A stretch of DNA of 64,000 nucleotides from Nitrospirota bacterium (GTDB lineage: Bacteria > Nitrospirota > Thermodesulfovibrionia > Thermodesulfovibrionales > JdFR-88): positions 1 to 64,000 of the forward strand of contig JAJYIR010000003.1 of NCBI GenBank assembly GCA_021789935.1. Reading direction: 5' to 3'. Below the pieces are notes generated by a model. It made no database searches, was not told the DNA's origin, and was given only the letters and a program-made list of their open reading frames with translations. Below, one piece after another: positions 41,508 to 50,028 of this stretch. A program made the position numbers and the translations under genes. Numbering within the stretch: position 1 is the stretch's first letter; every line of letters begins with the position of its first letter.

Positions 41508-43784
41508 ATGGAAAAATCATCCCCCTATGACGCTGGAATAAAATATAAAGTCCTGTTCGAGCAGTCTCCCTATGGCATTGTCACCATTGATCTTCGCGGT
41601 AAATTCCTGGACTTCAACGAGAGAGCGCATTGCGAACTCGGATATGCGAGGGAGGAGTTCGGGAAGCTTTCGATCTACGATATAGACCTGGATGTATCAC
41701 GTGAAGCCGCACCAGTCCGGGCAAGACAGATACTAGAGGAAGGCGGGGCCGAATTCGAGGCCAGGCACAGGACCAGACAGGGCGAGATAAGAAATGTCCA
41801 CGTTATTGTGAGGCCGGTGGCCTTACCGGGACAAACTGTCCTCCATTCTATATGGCAGGACATCACCGAGCGCAAAAAAGCCGAGGAAACGATACGAAAA
41901 TTCGCCGAAGTCGTCCAGCACACAAGGATAGGGATGGCCATCGGCACCCCGGAAGGCAAGCTTGGGTTAATGAATCCCGCTTTTGCCGAAATGCATGGCT
42001 ATGCGATGGATGAGCTTTCCGGAAGGCCCATTGCGGATGTTTATGCCCCCCAGGTGCGGACCAGCCTTCCGGGATATATCGACGCGATCAATAAAAATGA
42101 GTATTACGAGTTTGAGACGCTGCGCCTTCGCAAAGACGGCTCCGTTTTTCCTGCCGAGGTCCAGGCCTATGCCATAAAAGACGAGGAAGGAAGGGTGCTT
42201 TACCGCATTACGAACGTCCAGGACATAACCGCGCGCAAGAAAGCGGAAGAGGCTCTCCTTTACAGTGAGGAATTCATAAGAAACATCCTGGATACTGTTG
42301 ACGAATCCTTTATGGTCATAGACCGGGATTTCAGGATACTGGCGGCAAACAAGACTTTTTGCGTATGGAACAATATCGACCGCCATTCTATCGCGGGCAG
42401 ACATTGCTACGAAGTAATCCATAAAATGGAGCGGCCTTGCCATGAGTCCGGAGGACAAAACTGTGTCATGAAACTTGTTTTCGAAACCGGTGAACCATGT
42501 ACAGTCACGGATAGACATGAGACCGCCGAAGGGAATTTCCTGGATACCGAAAAAAGTGCATTTCCTTTCCGGAACTCATCCGGCGCCGTCATAGCGGCAA
42601 TTGAAACGGTCCATGATATCACCGAAAGGCGCCTCCTGGAGAAAGAACAGCTTCAGTCCGAGAAATTAAAAGCGATAGGGACGCTGGCCGGAGGCATCGC
42701 TCATGATTTCAACAATCTTCTGCAAGGGGTGTTCGGTTACGTATCACTGACCAAAATGAACCTGGACCCGAAGGGAAAAGCATTCGCCAATCTTGAAAAA
42801 GTGGAAAAGGCGCTCAATATGTCGATGAGCCTCGCCAATCAGCTCCTGACGTTTTCCAAAGGAGGGAAGCCGGTTAAAAAACGGGTGGCACTGCTCCCGA
42901 TTGTTGAAAGCTCGGCCGGTTTCGCGCTGAGCGGTTCCCGTTCCGTATGCCGGATGACTTCCGGCAAAGACCTTTGGGACATCGAAGCCGATGAGGGCCA
43001 GATAGAGCAGGTGGTCCAGAACATTGTCCTTAACGCCAGCGAAGCAATGCCTGATGGCGGGACCGTGGAGATCAACATAACAAATGCGGAAATCCCGAAG
43101 GCAATCAAGCCCTCGCTTCCCGATGGGGGAAAATTCATAAGGCTTGAAATCAGGGACTCTGGTATCGGGATACCTGAACACTATCTTCCCAAGATATTCG
43201 ATCCTTATTTCACCACCAAGCAGAAAGGCAGCGGACTGGGTTTGGCAACGTCGTATTCTATCATTCGGAACCACGGCGGAATAATAGATATAGCGTCCGA
43301 AGCAAACAAAGGCAGTATTTTTTCCATTTACCTTCCCGCCCTGGAATCCTGCGTGGAAAAGGAAGTCCGGGTATCCCTTCCACCCGTTAAACGGAAAGCC
43401 AGGGTCCTGGTGATGGATGATGAAGAGATCATCAGGGATGTGGCAATGATGATGATAAGGGAGCTCGGCCACGAGGGGGAATCCGCCCATGATGGTGCGG
43501 ATGCAATTGAGAAGTTCCGGCAGGCGGCAGACACCGGAAAACCGTTTGATGTGGTGGTCCTGGACCTCACAGTCAAGAGAGGCATGGGCGGAGAGCGGGT
43601 CATAGCGAAACTTCGTGAAATGGAGCCGGGAATAAAAGCGATAGTATCCAGCGGGTACTCCGATAACCCGGTAATATCGGATTACAAGTGCCACGGATTT
43701 TCCGCTTTTCTTAACAAACCTTACAGGATCAGCGCACTGAAGGACAGCCTGGATGCCCTGCTGCGTACCGGAGAGGTAATTTAA
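41508..43784 (+). CDS. Hybrid sensor histidine kinase (PAS x3, transmitter, receiver)
   Basis: 758-residue soluble hybrid kinase. PAS/PAC modules at about 10-120, 128-245 and 255-375 (VTIDLRGKFLDFNERAHCEL; GTPEGKLGLMNPAFAEMHGY; DRDFRILAANKTFCVW). Transmitter: GGIAHDFNNLLQGVFGYV (phospho-His about 399), NIVLNASEAMPDGG, DSGIGIPEHYLPKIFDPYFTTK, GSGLGLATS. The C-terminal receiver (about 630-750) has VLVMDDEEIIRD and VVVLDLTVKRGMGGE (Asp about 686). The third PAS holds a Cys-bearing GRHCYEVIHKMERPCHESGGQNC stretch, found in PAS modules that may bind metal or sense redox (inference). Not part of an obvious operon; receiver-only regulator at 46611 may be a partner. Confidence 0.93.
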   Translation: MEKSSPYDAGIKYKVLFEQSPYGIVTIDLRGKFLDFNERAHCELGYAREEFGKLSIYDIDLDVSREAAPVRARQILEEGGAEFEARHRTRQGEIRNVHVIVRPVALPGQTVLHSIWQDITERKKAEETIRKFAEVVQHTRIGMAIGTPEGKLGLMNPAFAEMHGYAMDELSGRPIADVYAPQVRTSLPGYIDAINKNEYYEFETLRLRKDGSVFPAEVQAYAIKDEEGRVLYRITNVQDITARKKAEEALLYSEEFIRNILDTVDESFMVIDRDFRILAANKTFCVWNNIDRHSIAGRHCYEVIHKMERPCHESGGQNCVMKLVFETGEPCTVTDRHETAEGNFLDTEKSAFPFRNSSGAVIAAIETVHDITERRLLEKEQLQSEKLKAIGTLAGGIAHDFNNLLQGVFGYVSLTKMNLDPKGKAFANLEKVEKALNMSMSLANQLLTFSKGGKPVKKRVALLPIVESSAGFALSGSRSVCRMTSGKDLWDIEADEGQIEQVVQNIVLNASEAMPDGGTVEINITNAEIPKAIKPSLPDGGKFIRLEIRDSGIGIPEHYLPKIFDPYFTTKQKGSGLGLATSYSIIRNHGGIIDIASEANKGSIFSIYLPALESCVEKEVRVSLPPVKRKARVLVMDDEEIIRDVAMMMIRELGHEGESAHDGADAIEKFRQAADTGKPFDVVVLDLTVKRGMGGERVIAKLREMEPGIKAIVSSGYSDNPVISDYKCHGFSAFLNKPYRISALKDSLDALLRTGEVI

Positions 43785-43850
43785 AAAATATTTAACGGCA
43801 ATCCAAACCTCTCCCCTCTCCATTTATGCGTGCGCCGTCCTTTTTTTATC

Positions 43851-43859
43851 TGGTATAAT
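43851..43859 (+). promoter_or_regulatory. Extended -10 promoter of tex
   Basis: TGGTATAAT at 43851-43859 is a perfect extended -10 (TGnTATAAT). No -35 match is visible at 17 bp, which extended -10 promoters tolerate. The start would be near 43866, giving a leader of about 125 nt before tex. Confidence 0.55.
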
Positions 43860-43920
43860 CGTTCAGACCTCAGGTTGTTAATTGTCTTAAAATAGACCGG
43901 ACGTTATGCCGTCATAACCC

Positions 43921-43972
43921 GAAAAAACAACAGGTAAAAAAACGGGAGTTTTTTGTTTTTTCAGCGCTCCCG
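43921..43972 (+). promoter_or_regulatory. tex leader with two mutually exclusive hairpins
   Basis: GAAAAAACAA (43921-43930) is exactly complementary to TTGTTTTTTC (43953-43962). CGGGAG (43943-43948) is exactly complementary to CTCCCG (43967-43972). The two stems interleave, so only one can form unless a pseudoknot is made. The second ends 18 nt before the tex ATG. Candidate RNA switch or autoregulatory site; regulation is inferred. Confidence 0.45.
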
Positions 43973-43990
43973 AAAAGGACATATACAGGA

Positions 43991-46321
43991 ATGAAAGAGA
44001 AAGAAACCCATATTTCGATTATCGCGAAAGAGCTTGAAATAAAACCCGCGCAGGTAATGTCCGCCGCCTCTTTGCTGGACGGCGGGGCAACAGTGCCGTT
44101 TATCGCAAGGTACAGAAAAGAGGCGACAGGCAGCCTGGACGAAGTTGCCGTGGCCGCAGTCAGGGACAGGCTTGAACAGCTGGACGAGCTGGACAAGAGG
44201 CGTGAGACCATTTTAAAGTCGCTTGAGGAGCGGGGGTTGCTTTCGGAAGAGTTGAAGGCCAAAATCGAACAGGCCGCTTCCGTGACAGTCCTTGAAGACA
44301 TCTATCTGCCTTTCCGCCCGAAACGCCGCACAAGGGCAACGATAGCAAAGGAGAAGGGACTGGAACCCCTTGCCTCGATCATATTTGCGCAGGAGCGGAT
44401 GGACCTGGAAGGCGCCGCGGCCCCGTTCGTCGATGCCGGGAAGGGCGTTGCTTCCGTGGAAGAAGCTCTCTCTGGGGCAAGGGACATCATTGCAGAATGG
44501 ATAAGCGAGGACCAGAAAGCAAGGGAGAGGTTACGGGAGCTCTATTGGACGCGGGGCGTCATCCGGTCCAGGGTCATCCGGGGCAAAGAGGAAGAAGGGA
44601 TCAAGTACAGGGACTATTACGAGTGGGAAGAACCTGTCTCGAAGGCCCCGGCCCACAGGGTGCTTGCGATACGCAGGGGAGAAAGCGAAGGGGTCCTCAT
44701 TCACCGGGTATTGCCGCCAGAGGAGGAAGCCCTCGCCCTGCTTGAATCTGTTTTCATAAAAGGCGCCGGCCCTGCATCGGAGCAGGTGAAAATGGCCGCC
44801 CATGACAGTTACAAACGTCTGCTTGGCTCTTCCATTGAGGGTGAGGTCCGTCTGGCGGTCAAAAAGCGGTCGGATGAGGAAGCCATACGTGTTTTTGCCG
44901 CAAATATAAGACAGCTTCTTCTGGCCCCGCCACTGGGCGGAAAAGCGGTCCTTGCTATAGATCCGGGCTTCAGGACCGGCTGCAAGGTGGCGTGTCTGGA
45001 CCGGCAGGGCAAACTGCTCCACAATGACACCATATTCCCCCATTTTGGAGACAAGGGGGCTTCGGAAGCCGCTGAAAAGGTAAACAGATTATGCGGCCTT
45101 TTCGCCGTAGAGGCCATCGCGATAGGCAACGGGACCGCCGGGAGGGAGACGGAATCGTTCATCAAAGGACTGTGCCTTCCGGCAGCAATAAATGTTGTCA
45201 TGGTAAATGAAAGCGGGGCGTCGATTTATTCAGCCTCCGAGGCGGCGCGCGAGGAATTCCCCGATCATGACGTTACCGTGCGGGGTTCGGTTTCGATAGG
45301 CCGCAGGCTCATGGACCCGTTGGCCGAACTGGTTAAGATAGATCCCAAATCGATTGGAGTTGGCCAGTATCAGCACGATGTGGACCAGACCGCGCTTAAA
45401 AAGAGCCTTGATGATGCCGTGGTAAGTTGCGTAAGCGGCGTCGGTGTGGATGTCAACACCGCAAGCAGACAGCTTCTCACGTACGTCTCCGGACTGGGGC
45501 CCCAGCTGGCAAAGGCAATCGTGGATTACAGGAATGAGCATGGCCCCTTCACTTCCCGTGAGGACCTGAAGAAGGTCTCTCGCCTGGGGCCCAAGGCATT
45601 TGAGCAGGCCGCCGGATTTCTTCGGATCCGGGACGGGGAAAACCCTCTGGACAGAAGCGCCGTACACCCGGAAAGCTATCACATAATTTACGGCATGGCG
45701 CGGGACCTTGGCTGTTCGCCGGAGGGCCTGATACAAAGCGCTGACTTGAGAAAAAAAATCGACCTTTCGCGTTATGTGACGGACAATGCCGGAATGCCCA
45801 CCCTGAATGACATCATGGCCGAACTGGCAAGGCCCGGGCGGGACCCAAGGGAGCAATTCGAGGCTTTCGAGTTCGACAGCGGCATATCGAAGATAGAAGA
45901 TGTGAAGCCCGGCATGAGGCTGCCCGGCATTGTCACAAATATCACCGCTTTCGGTGTCTTTGTGGACATCGGCGTGCACCAGGACGGACTGGTCCATATA
46001 AGTGAACTGTCCGGCAGATTTGTTAAAGACCCGGCCCAGATAGTGAAAGTCCATCAGCGGGTAACCGTAACTGTGCTGGAAGTCGATGTCCAGAGGAAGC
46101 GCATCGCCTTGTCAATGAGAGGCGCCGGACAATCCAGGACGGAAGAAATCCCGGCCAGGACGGAAGAACTCCCGGGGAAAAATAATACGGACACAAAAAA
46201 AGAAAAAGCTCCGCCGGCCGGGTCAAAAGTTGTTGAAAGGTCTGAAAAAAGGCCAGCGAGGTTTTCAAACAACCCTTTTTACGATGCATTCAGAAAGAAA
46301 AACCAGAAGGACAACACCTGA
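43991..46321 (+). CDS. tex: Tex, S1-domain RNA-binding transcription accessory protein
   Basis: 776 residues, the usual Tex length. N-terminal helical domain: GGATVPFIARYRKEATGSLDEVAVAAVRDR split by helices. Then VLEDIYLPFRPKRRTRATIAKEKGLEPLA, the YqgF-like domain AIDPGFRTGCKVACLDRQGKLL, helix-hairpin-helix TASRQLLTYVSGLGPQLAKAIVDYRNEHGPF, and the S1 domain GIVTNITAFGVFVDIGVHQDGLVHISELS. A Lys/Glu-rich tail (about 700-776) is not conserved. Tex binds nucleic acid and affects transcription and stress survival. AGGA lies just upstream of the ATG; the leader carries alternative hairpins. Confidence 0.95.
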   Translation: MKEKETHISIIAKELEIKPAQVMSAASLLDGGATVPFIARYRKEATGSLDEVAVAAVRDRLEQLDELDKRRETILKSLEERGLLSEELKAKIEQAASVTVLEDIYLPFRPKRRTRATIAKEKGLEPLASIIFAQERMDLEGAAAPFVDAGKGVASVEEALSGARDIIAEWISEDQKARERLRELYWTRGVIRSRVIRGKEEEGIKYRDYYEWEEPVSKAPAHRVLAIRRGESEGVLIHRVLPPEEEALALLESVFIKGAGPASEQVKMAAHDSYKRLLGSSIEGEVRLAVKKRSDEEAIRVFAANIRQLLLAPPLGGKAVLAIDPGFRTGCKVACLDRQGKLLHNDTIFPHFGDKGASEAAEKVNRLCGLFAVEAIAIGNGTAGRETESFIKGLCLPAAINVVMVNESGASIYSASEAAREEFPDHDVTVRGSVSIGRRLMDPLAELVKIDPKSIGVGQYQHDVDQTALKKSLDDAVVSCVSGVGVDVNTASRQLLTYVSGLGPQLAKAIVDYRNEHGPFTSREDLKKVSRLGPKAFEQAAGFLRIRDGENPLDRSAVHPESYHIIYGMARDLGCSPEGLIQSADLRKKIDLSRYVTDNAGMPTLNDIMAELARPGRDPREQFEAFEFDSGISKIEDVKPGMRLPGIVTNITAFGVFVDIGVHQDGLVHISELSGRFVKDPAQIVKVHQRVTVTVLEVDVQRKRIALSMRGAGQSRTEEIPARTEELPGKNNTDTKKEKAPPAGSKVVERSEKRPARFSNNPFYDAFRKKNQKDNT

Positions 46322-46610
46322 AATATTCCCGGGGCCGCCGGGGTCCATCATTTTCCAGAGACATTATCATTAAAGGCCTCATATGGGGCATAAAGACCAG
46401 TCCTGTTTTGTGATGCAAAACACAACTCCGCAACAAATAGGACCGGAAATAGCGAAGGCGTGCAAAAAGACTTGAAACGAGAGTTACAATATGCAATCAT
46501 CCTTTAAACAGCTCCTGCATAATTCAAAAAACATGGCTGAACTCCGCGGGAACTCTCATGGTTTTTTAATGTGCGGTCTTTCAGACTGGCATCAAAAGGA
46601 GGGGAATGAT

Positions 46611-46988
46611 ATGAAGACACCCGGAAAAAGAGTTCTGCTCGTTGATGATGAACTTTCTGTCAGCAGCAGTCTTGCAGATCTGCTGGAGCTTTGGGGGTAT
46701 GAGGTTTGCAGTTCCGTAACTTCCGGAGAAGATGCCATTTTAACAACGAGATCGGAAAAACCGGACCTGGTGCTGATGGACATCCAGCTGAAAGGCAGCA
46801 TGAACGGCATCGAATCGGCAAGGGAAATAAAAAAACATAACGACGCCTCCATCATTTTCATGACCGGTTACATAAGTGAAAAATTGAAGCGTGAGGCTGA
46901 AATGCTCCGGCCTCTCGCATACCTGACAAAACCTTTTGAATTGGACGAATTGAAGTCTGCCCTGGATTCGGCCAGCCAGGCAAAATAA
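46611..46988 (+). CDS. Receiver-only response regulator
   Basis: 125 residues, CheY-like. VLLVDDELSVSSSLADLLELWGY (acidic pair), DLVLMDIQLKGSMNG (phospho-Asp near residue 56), IIFMTGY (Thr), and YLTKPFELDEL (Lys). The LKGSMNGIESAREIKK form is typical of receivers fed by hybrid PAS kinases, such as the one at 41508 (inference). ATG at 46611 has AAGGAGGGG upstream; the longer frame to 46491 is unsupported. A 12-bp inverted repeat flanks the gene (46426-46437 and 47030-47041). Confidence 0.88.
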   Translation: MKTPGKRVLLVDDELSVSSSLADLLELWGYEVCSSVTSGEDAILTTRSEKPDLVLMDIQLKGSMNGIESAREIKKHNDASIIFMTGYISEKLKREAEMLRPLAYLTKPFELDELKSALDSASQAK

Positions 46989-47344
46989 TCCATACAAACA
47001 CACCTGATTACACCATGACTCTGCAATTGTTTGTTGCGGAGAATGGCGCCCTGAACACCTTTCAATTCATTCAATAACTACTGTTCCACCCGAAAAAAAA
47101 ATTCTTCAATTTATAAACCTATTGACAAGTTTACATACCCATGAAAGGATGGATATGTAAAGATTTAAGCGGTTGGCCGTAAAAAACAGAAGCTCCCTCG
47201 CTTCATTCCACGGCAGTACCGGAAATCAAAGGGTCTTTTTGTGGCCCGGTGTAACTCTTGCAGCCCAGTCTAACTCGGGCCACACAATTCAAACTGAATT
47301 TCATTTCTATCCGGAAGTGAATTCATTTAAGGAGAGAAAAAATC
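46989..47344. other. Intergenic, no gene seen; inverted repeat at 47130-47161
   Basis: 356 bp. It holds TTGACA at 47122, with no -10 at normal spacing, and TTTACATA (47130-47137) inverted as TATGTAAA (47154-47161), which resembles an operator built from GTAAA half-sites. CGGTGTAACTCTTGCA (47247-47262) is a poor sigma-54-like match. The downstream lipoprotein gene has GGAG 7 nt before its start region. Confidence 0.45.
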
Positions 47345-48787
47345 ATGCGCACAGAAAAAAAAGGGGTCATAGCCGTTTTGTTTTTGATCATTGCCGCCGG
47401 AGCCATGCTGGCCAATTGCGGCGGAGGGGGCGGCAGCGCTCCGGGGACAAGCGCAACGGCCGCAGGCAGTCCTTCAGGTGGAAGCGCTTCCGGGGCCTCA
47501 CAGGCCGCGTCTGTGGGCCTGTTCATGACGGATGACGCATCCGGCTTTCAGCAGGTATCGGCGGTAATAAACGCGGTGACCCTCCTTAATACCGCAACCG
47601 GGCAATCCTGCACAGTCCTTTCCAGCCCGGTCAACATAAACCTCGCAAACCTTGCTGACGTTATGGAACTCGTAAGGACATCCAACTGTCCGGCAGGCTC
47701 ATTCGATACGGTGAGAATGGCCTTCAGCAATGCGGCCGGACTCACTGATTCAAACGGGACAAGCGATACCTGCGCGTTTACTTCTTTCAGCCCGGGGCAG
47801 CCTTCTCCGGACACGCTGTCCTGCAGCGGAGCAAACTGCACCATGGATTTAAGCAGCCCGGTAAGCGCCGCTGCCGGCCAGAACAATCGCGTCGGTCTGG
47901 ATTTCGACCTCAAGAACTTCAATGTCACCGGGTTCGGCAACGGGGCCTGCTCCATGACGATGAGGGTAAACTCTCTTAGCGCCTCGCAGATGGACGCAAA
48001 GGGGTTCCATCCCGGCATAAGCGGGATGGTCGCAAACGCCACCGGTAGCACCGTAACTATAAATACCGGGACAAGGTCCTTTATTGTGAACGCGGCGTCA
48101 ATGGGTCATCCGGATTTCCAGGGTTTCATGCAGACGGCCCAGACAAAAGGGATACCGGCACTGGCAGACTGCACGAATTTCGATTTCAATGCCGGCACAT
48201 GCCAGGCCAGCCAAGTGACGGCCATCGCAGCGGGCAGAATATCCAATCTTGATCCCTCCAATCATACGTTCATGCTTACTCTGAATGACGGGACCCAATT
48301 AAATGTGGCCTTCCCCAACGCCAGCGTAAAAGGCATGCCGGAAAACGGCCAGCTTTCAGTTGTTAATCTCCTAAACCTGAACGCCTCCGCAGGCTCGATG
48401 AGTGACGCCTCCGAGGTGGACAATATCCCTGCCGGAATGGGTCTGAATGGAATGGCGGGTAACAATACGCCGGCGGGTGGCAATAACGGGCCGGCCGGCG
48501 GAAACACGGGGTCTTCTGGCGGAGACAATACCGTATCGTCCGGCAGTGGAAGCACCGGGATGCCTGACAGCGGAAATACAGCCCCTACTGGCGGAAGCAC
48601 ATCCACCTCCGGCAGTGGGAATATAGGTTCTTCTGGCGGCGGGAATACCGTATCGTCCGGCAGTGGCAGCGCCGGGATGCCTGACAGTGGAAATACAGCC
48701 CCTACTGGCGGAAGCACATCCACCTCCGGCAGTGGGAATATGGGTTCTTCTGGCGGCGGGAATACCGGTCCATCCGGGAGGATGTGA
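47345..48787 (+). CDS. DUF4382-like lipoprotein with Gly/Ser repeat tail
   Basis: 480 residues. Signal peptide with lipobox AMLANC (Cys about 24) followed by a Gly/Ser/Ala-rich linker. The folded part (about 55-205) starts VGLFMTDDASGFQQVSAVINAVTL and continues with INLANLADVMELV, a DUF4382-type pattern (G-x-(V/F)-x-(L/M)-TD-x-P/A). Paired cysteines may form disulfides. A second beta domain (about 215-350) has TVTINTGTRSFIVN and HTFMLTLNDGTQLNV, resembling DUF5666-type repeats. The C-terminal 110 residues are low-complexity Gly/Ser/Asn/Thr with two 39-residue repeats. Probably exposed at the cell surface or in the periplasm; function unknown. Confidence 0.8.
   Translation: MRTEKKGVIAVLFLIIAAGAMLANCGGGGGSAPGTSATAAGSPSGGSASGASQAASVGLFMTDDASGFQQVSAVINAVTLLNTATGQSCTVLSSPVNINLANLADVMELVRTSNCPAGSFDTVRMAFSNAAGLTDSNGTSDTCAFTSFSPGQPSPDTLSCSGANCTMDLSSPVSAAAGQNNRVGLDFDLKNFNVTGFGNGACSMTMRVNSLSASQMDAKGFHPGISGMVANATGSTVTINTGTRSFIVNAASMGHPDFQGFMQTAQTKGIPALADCTNFDFNAGTCQASQVTAIAAGRISNLDPSNHTFMLTLNDGTQLNVAFPNASVKGMPENGQLSVVNLLNLNASAGSMSDASEVDNIPAGMGLNGMAGNNTPAGGNNGPAGGNTGSSGGDNTVSSGSGSTGMPDSGNTAPTGGSTSTSGSGNIGSSGGGNTVSSGSGSAGMPDSGNTAPTGGSTSTSGSGNMGSSGGGNTGPSGRM
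48512..48779 (+). repeat. 117-bp in-frame tandem repeat (two copies plus a partial third)
   Basis: The unit begins TCTTCTGGCGG at 48512, 48629 and 48746, exactly 117 bp (39 codons) apart. Copies 1 and 2 differ at only a few positions; the third stops after about 34 bp. Encoded unit: SSGG-x-NTVSSGSGS and so on up to GSGN(I/M)G. Likely to vary in number between strains. Confidence 0.92.
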
Positions 48788-48855
48788 GTTTAAAAAAAAC
48801 TCCGCGATTGACGGCAGGCCTGATTCGCCCGCCAAAATAGCCCGGAACCATTACC

Positions 48856-48900
48856 CGTCATTCCCGTTTAGAGGGAATCCACGTTAAAATGTATGTCCGG
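48856..48900. repeat. REP-like palindromic repeat, copy D (degenerate)
   Basis: CGTCATTCCCGTTTAGAGGGAATCCACGTT matches the left arm of the 6593 element, and GTATGTCCGG is a decayed right arm. It lies between the two lipoprotein genes just before the terminator. Confidence 0.6.
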
Positions 48901-48914
48901 TCAAGAAAAAGAAA

Positions 48915-48966
48915 AAAGTAAGGACGGTTGAAGCCTACTGAGACACGCTTCAACCGTCCTTACTTT
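48915..48966 (-). terminator. Strong intrinsic terminator, 20-bp perfect stem
   Basis: Bases 48915-48934 and 48947-48966 are perfectly complementary over 20 bp with a 12-nt loop. On the minus strand the stem is followed by TTTTTTCTTTTTCTT, so it ends the 48989 lipoprotein transcript. The plus strand lacks a T run, though the stem may still stop read-through from 48787. Confidence 0.92.
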
Positions 48967-48988
48967 AATCAGAGGATGTCCAAGGCCA

Positions 48989-49735
48989 TTATGGACTACT
49001 TGTATTTATGATCGCGCTCCATGTCCCTGCTTCTTTGGCCGAATTCTCCCACGCTCCAGACATGGCACCTGCGGCGGTCAGCGTCCCGGTAAACACATAG
49101 ACATCCGTATTGCCGCTATCTGTCAGGTAAAAAACGATGTGCGGGGTCCCGCCCCCCTCGTTTATGTTCCCGCTGATACTGTTATCAATACTGGTAACGG
49201 TGTTGGCATCGGGTTGATTGAGAGTGAACAAAACCGGCAGGCCGGTATTGTCTCCCGTATAGCTCGCTTTCCATTCCCCTGCAAAGTTCACCCCTGAAAA
49301 GACAGGCTGCTGGTTCAGCGCGTTCCAGACGCCGGATTGCCCGTTGTTACTGGTCCACGTGCCGACCATCGTGGATGCACTGTTCGATGTGCCCGTGAAA
49401 GTATAAGTAATACCGGTATTTGTGTCCTCCATGGTAAAACTGATGTTGCCGGAGCTGTCCTCACTGCCGCCCCCGCTGGTATAGGCATCCCCGTTAGTCG
49501 CATTGGTAAGCCAGGTCATGCCGAAACTGTTTGACTGCGTCGCCATATCTATTGCAACCGTATGGACTACTTCAGGAGTATTGGCAGCATACGAGGTCTG
49601 ATAAATATACCAGTTACCGGCCAATTCATATTCGCCGAAATTGCTGCTTCCGCAACCGGCCAGCAGCAAAGGTAAAATCAGTAAAAAAAGAGGACAACCG
49701 CCCCTTAACAACATTTTTGCAATGCCCTTTTTCAT
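48989..49735 (-). CDS. Lipoprotein with two internal beta repeats
   Basis: 248 residues. Signal peptide with lipobox LLLAGC (Cys about 28). The mature part consists of two related halves of about 100 residues: LAGNWYIYQTSY...YTFTGTSNSASTMVGTWTSNNGQSGVW and FAGEWKASYTGD...YVFTGTLTAAGAMSGAWENSAKEAGTW. Each fits a small up-and-down beta barrel. Not assigned to a named family. TTGGAGG lies 6 nt before ATG. The CpxR-type box at 49895 lies about 160 bp upstream, and a strong terminator follows. Confidence 0.85.
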   Translation of the reverse strand: MKKGIAKMLLRGGCPLFLLILPLLLAGCGSSNFGEYELAGNWYIYQTSYAANTPEVVHTVAIDMATQSNSFGMTWLTNATNGDAYTSGGGSEDSSGNISFTMEDTNTGITYTFTGTSNSASTMVGTWTSNNGQSGVWNALNQQPVFSGVNFAGEWKASYTGDNTGLPVLFTLNQPDANTVTSIDNSISGNINEGGGTPHIVFYLTDSGNTDVYVFTGTLTAAGAMSGAWENSAKEAGTWSAIINTSSP

Positions 49736-49894
49736 TCTGCCTCCAATCTTATCCGCTTATAAATTATTGGAACTGTTTTTTTTGCTCCGGTTTACCCTTT
49801 GCCGCTACATCAAACCCGCGCCAGCACCCCTTTTTCAAGGGGATTGGCCGACTTTTTAGAATACAACAAATTCACTTTAAATGTGGATTAAGAC

Positions 49895-49912
49895 TTGTAA
49901 AGAATTGTAAAG
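49895..49912. promoter_or_regulatory. CpxR-like box (GTAAA-N5-GTAAA)
   Basis: TTGTAAAGAATTGTAAAG, identical over 18 bases to 60428-60445 between the CpxRA-like system and the TolC-MacAB operon. The nearest suitably placed gene is the lipoprotein starting at 49735 on the minus strand. Confidence 0.6.
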
Positions 49913-49949
49913 GCTCGACGGAACAGGGGTCTGACCAGAGTAGGAGCAA

Positions 49950-50005
49950 AAACAAAAAACAAAAAAACAAAAAAACAGCGGGAGGGCCGGGACCGGCACT
50001 CCCGC
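49950..50005 (-). terminator. Intrinsic terminator after the Ser/Gln-rich small protein
   Basis: GCGGGAG (49978-49984) pairs with CTCCCGC (49999-50005), with an inner GCC/GGC extension. Read on the minus strand it runs into TTTTTTTGTTTTTTTGTTTTTTG. It lies 24 bp past the stop of the 50029 gene. Confidence 0.9.
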
Positions 50006-50028
50006 CTGCCAGTACGGTCCCTTACAAC

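Noticed and set aside
46491-46610. 40-residue N-terminal extension of the receiver at 46611
   Set aside because: No ribosome-binding site at the upstream ATG, whereas AAGGAGGGG precedes 46611, where the receiver fold begins.
47247-47262. CGGTGTAACTCTTGCA as a sigma-54 promoter of the DUF4382-like lipoprotein
   Set aside because: The -12 block fits but the -24 block is poor, and no activator gene is adjacent.
48262-48835. Long minus-strand frames over the lipoprotein tail
   Set aside because: Their repetitiveness just mirrors the 117-bp repeat of the real plus-strand gene.
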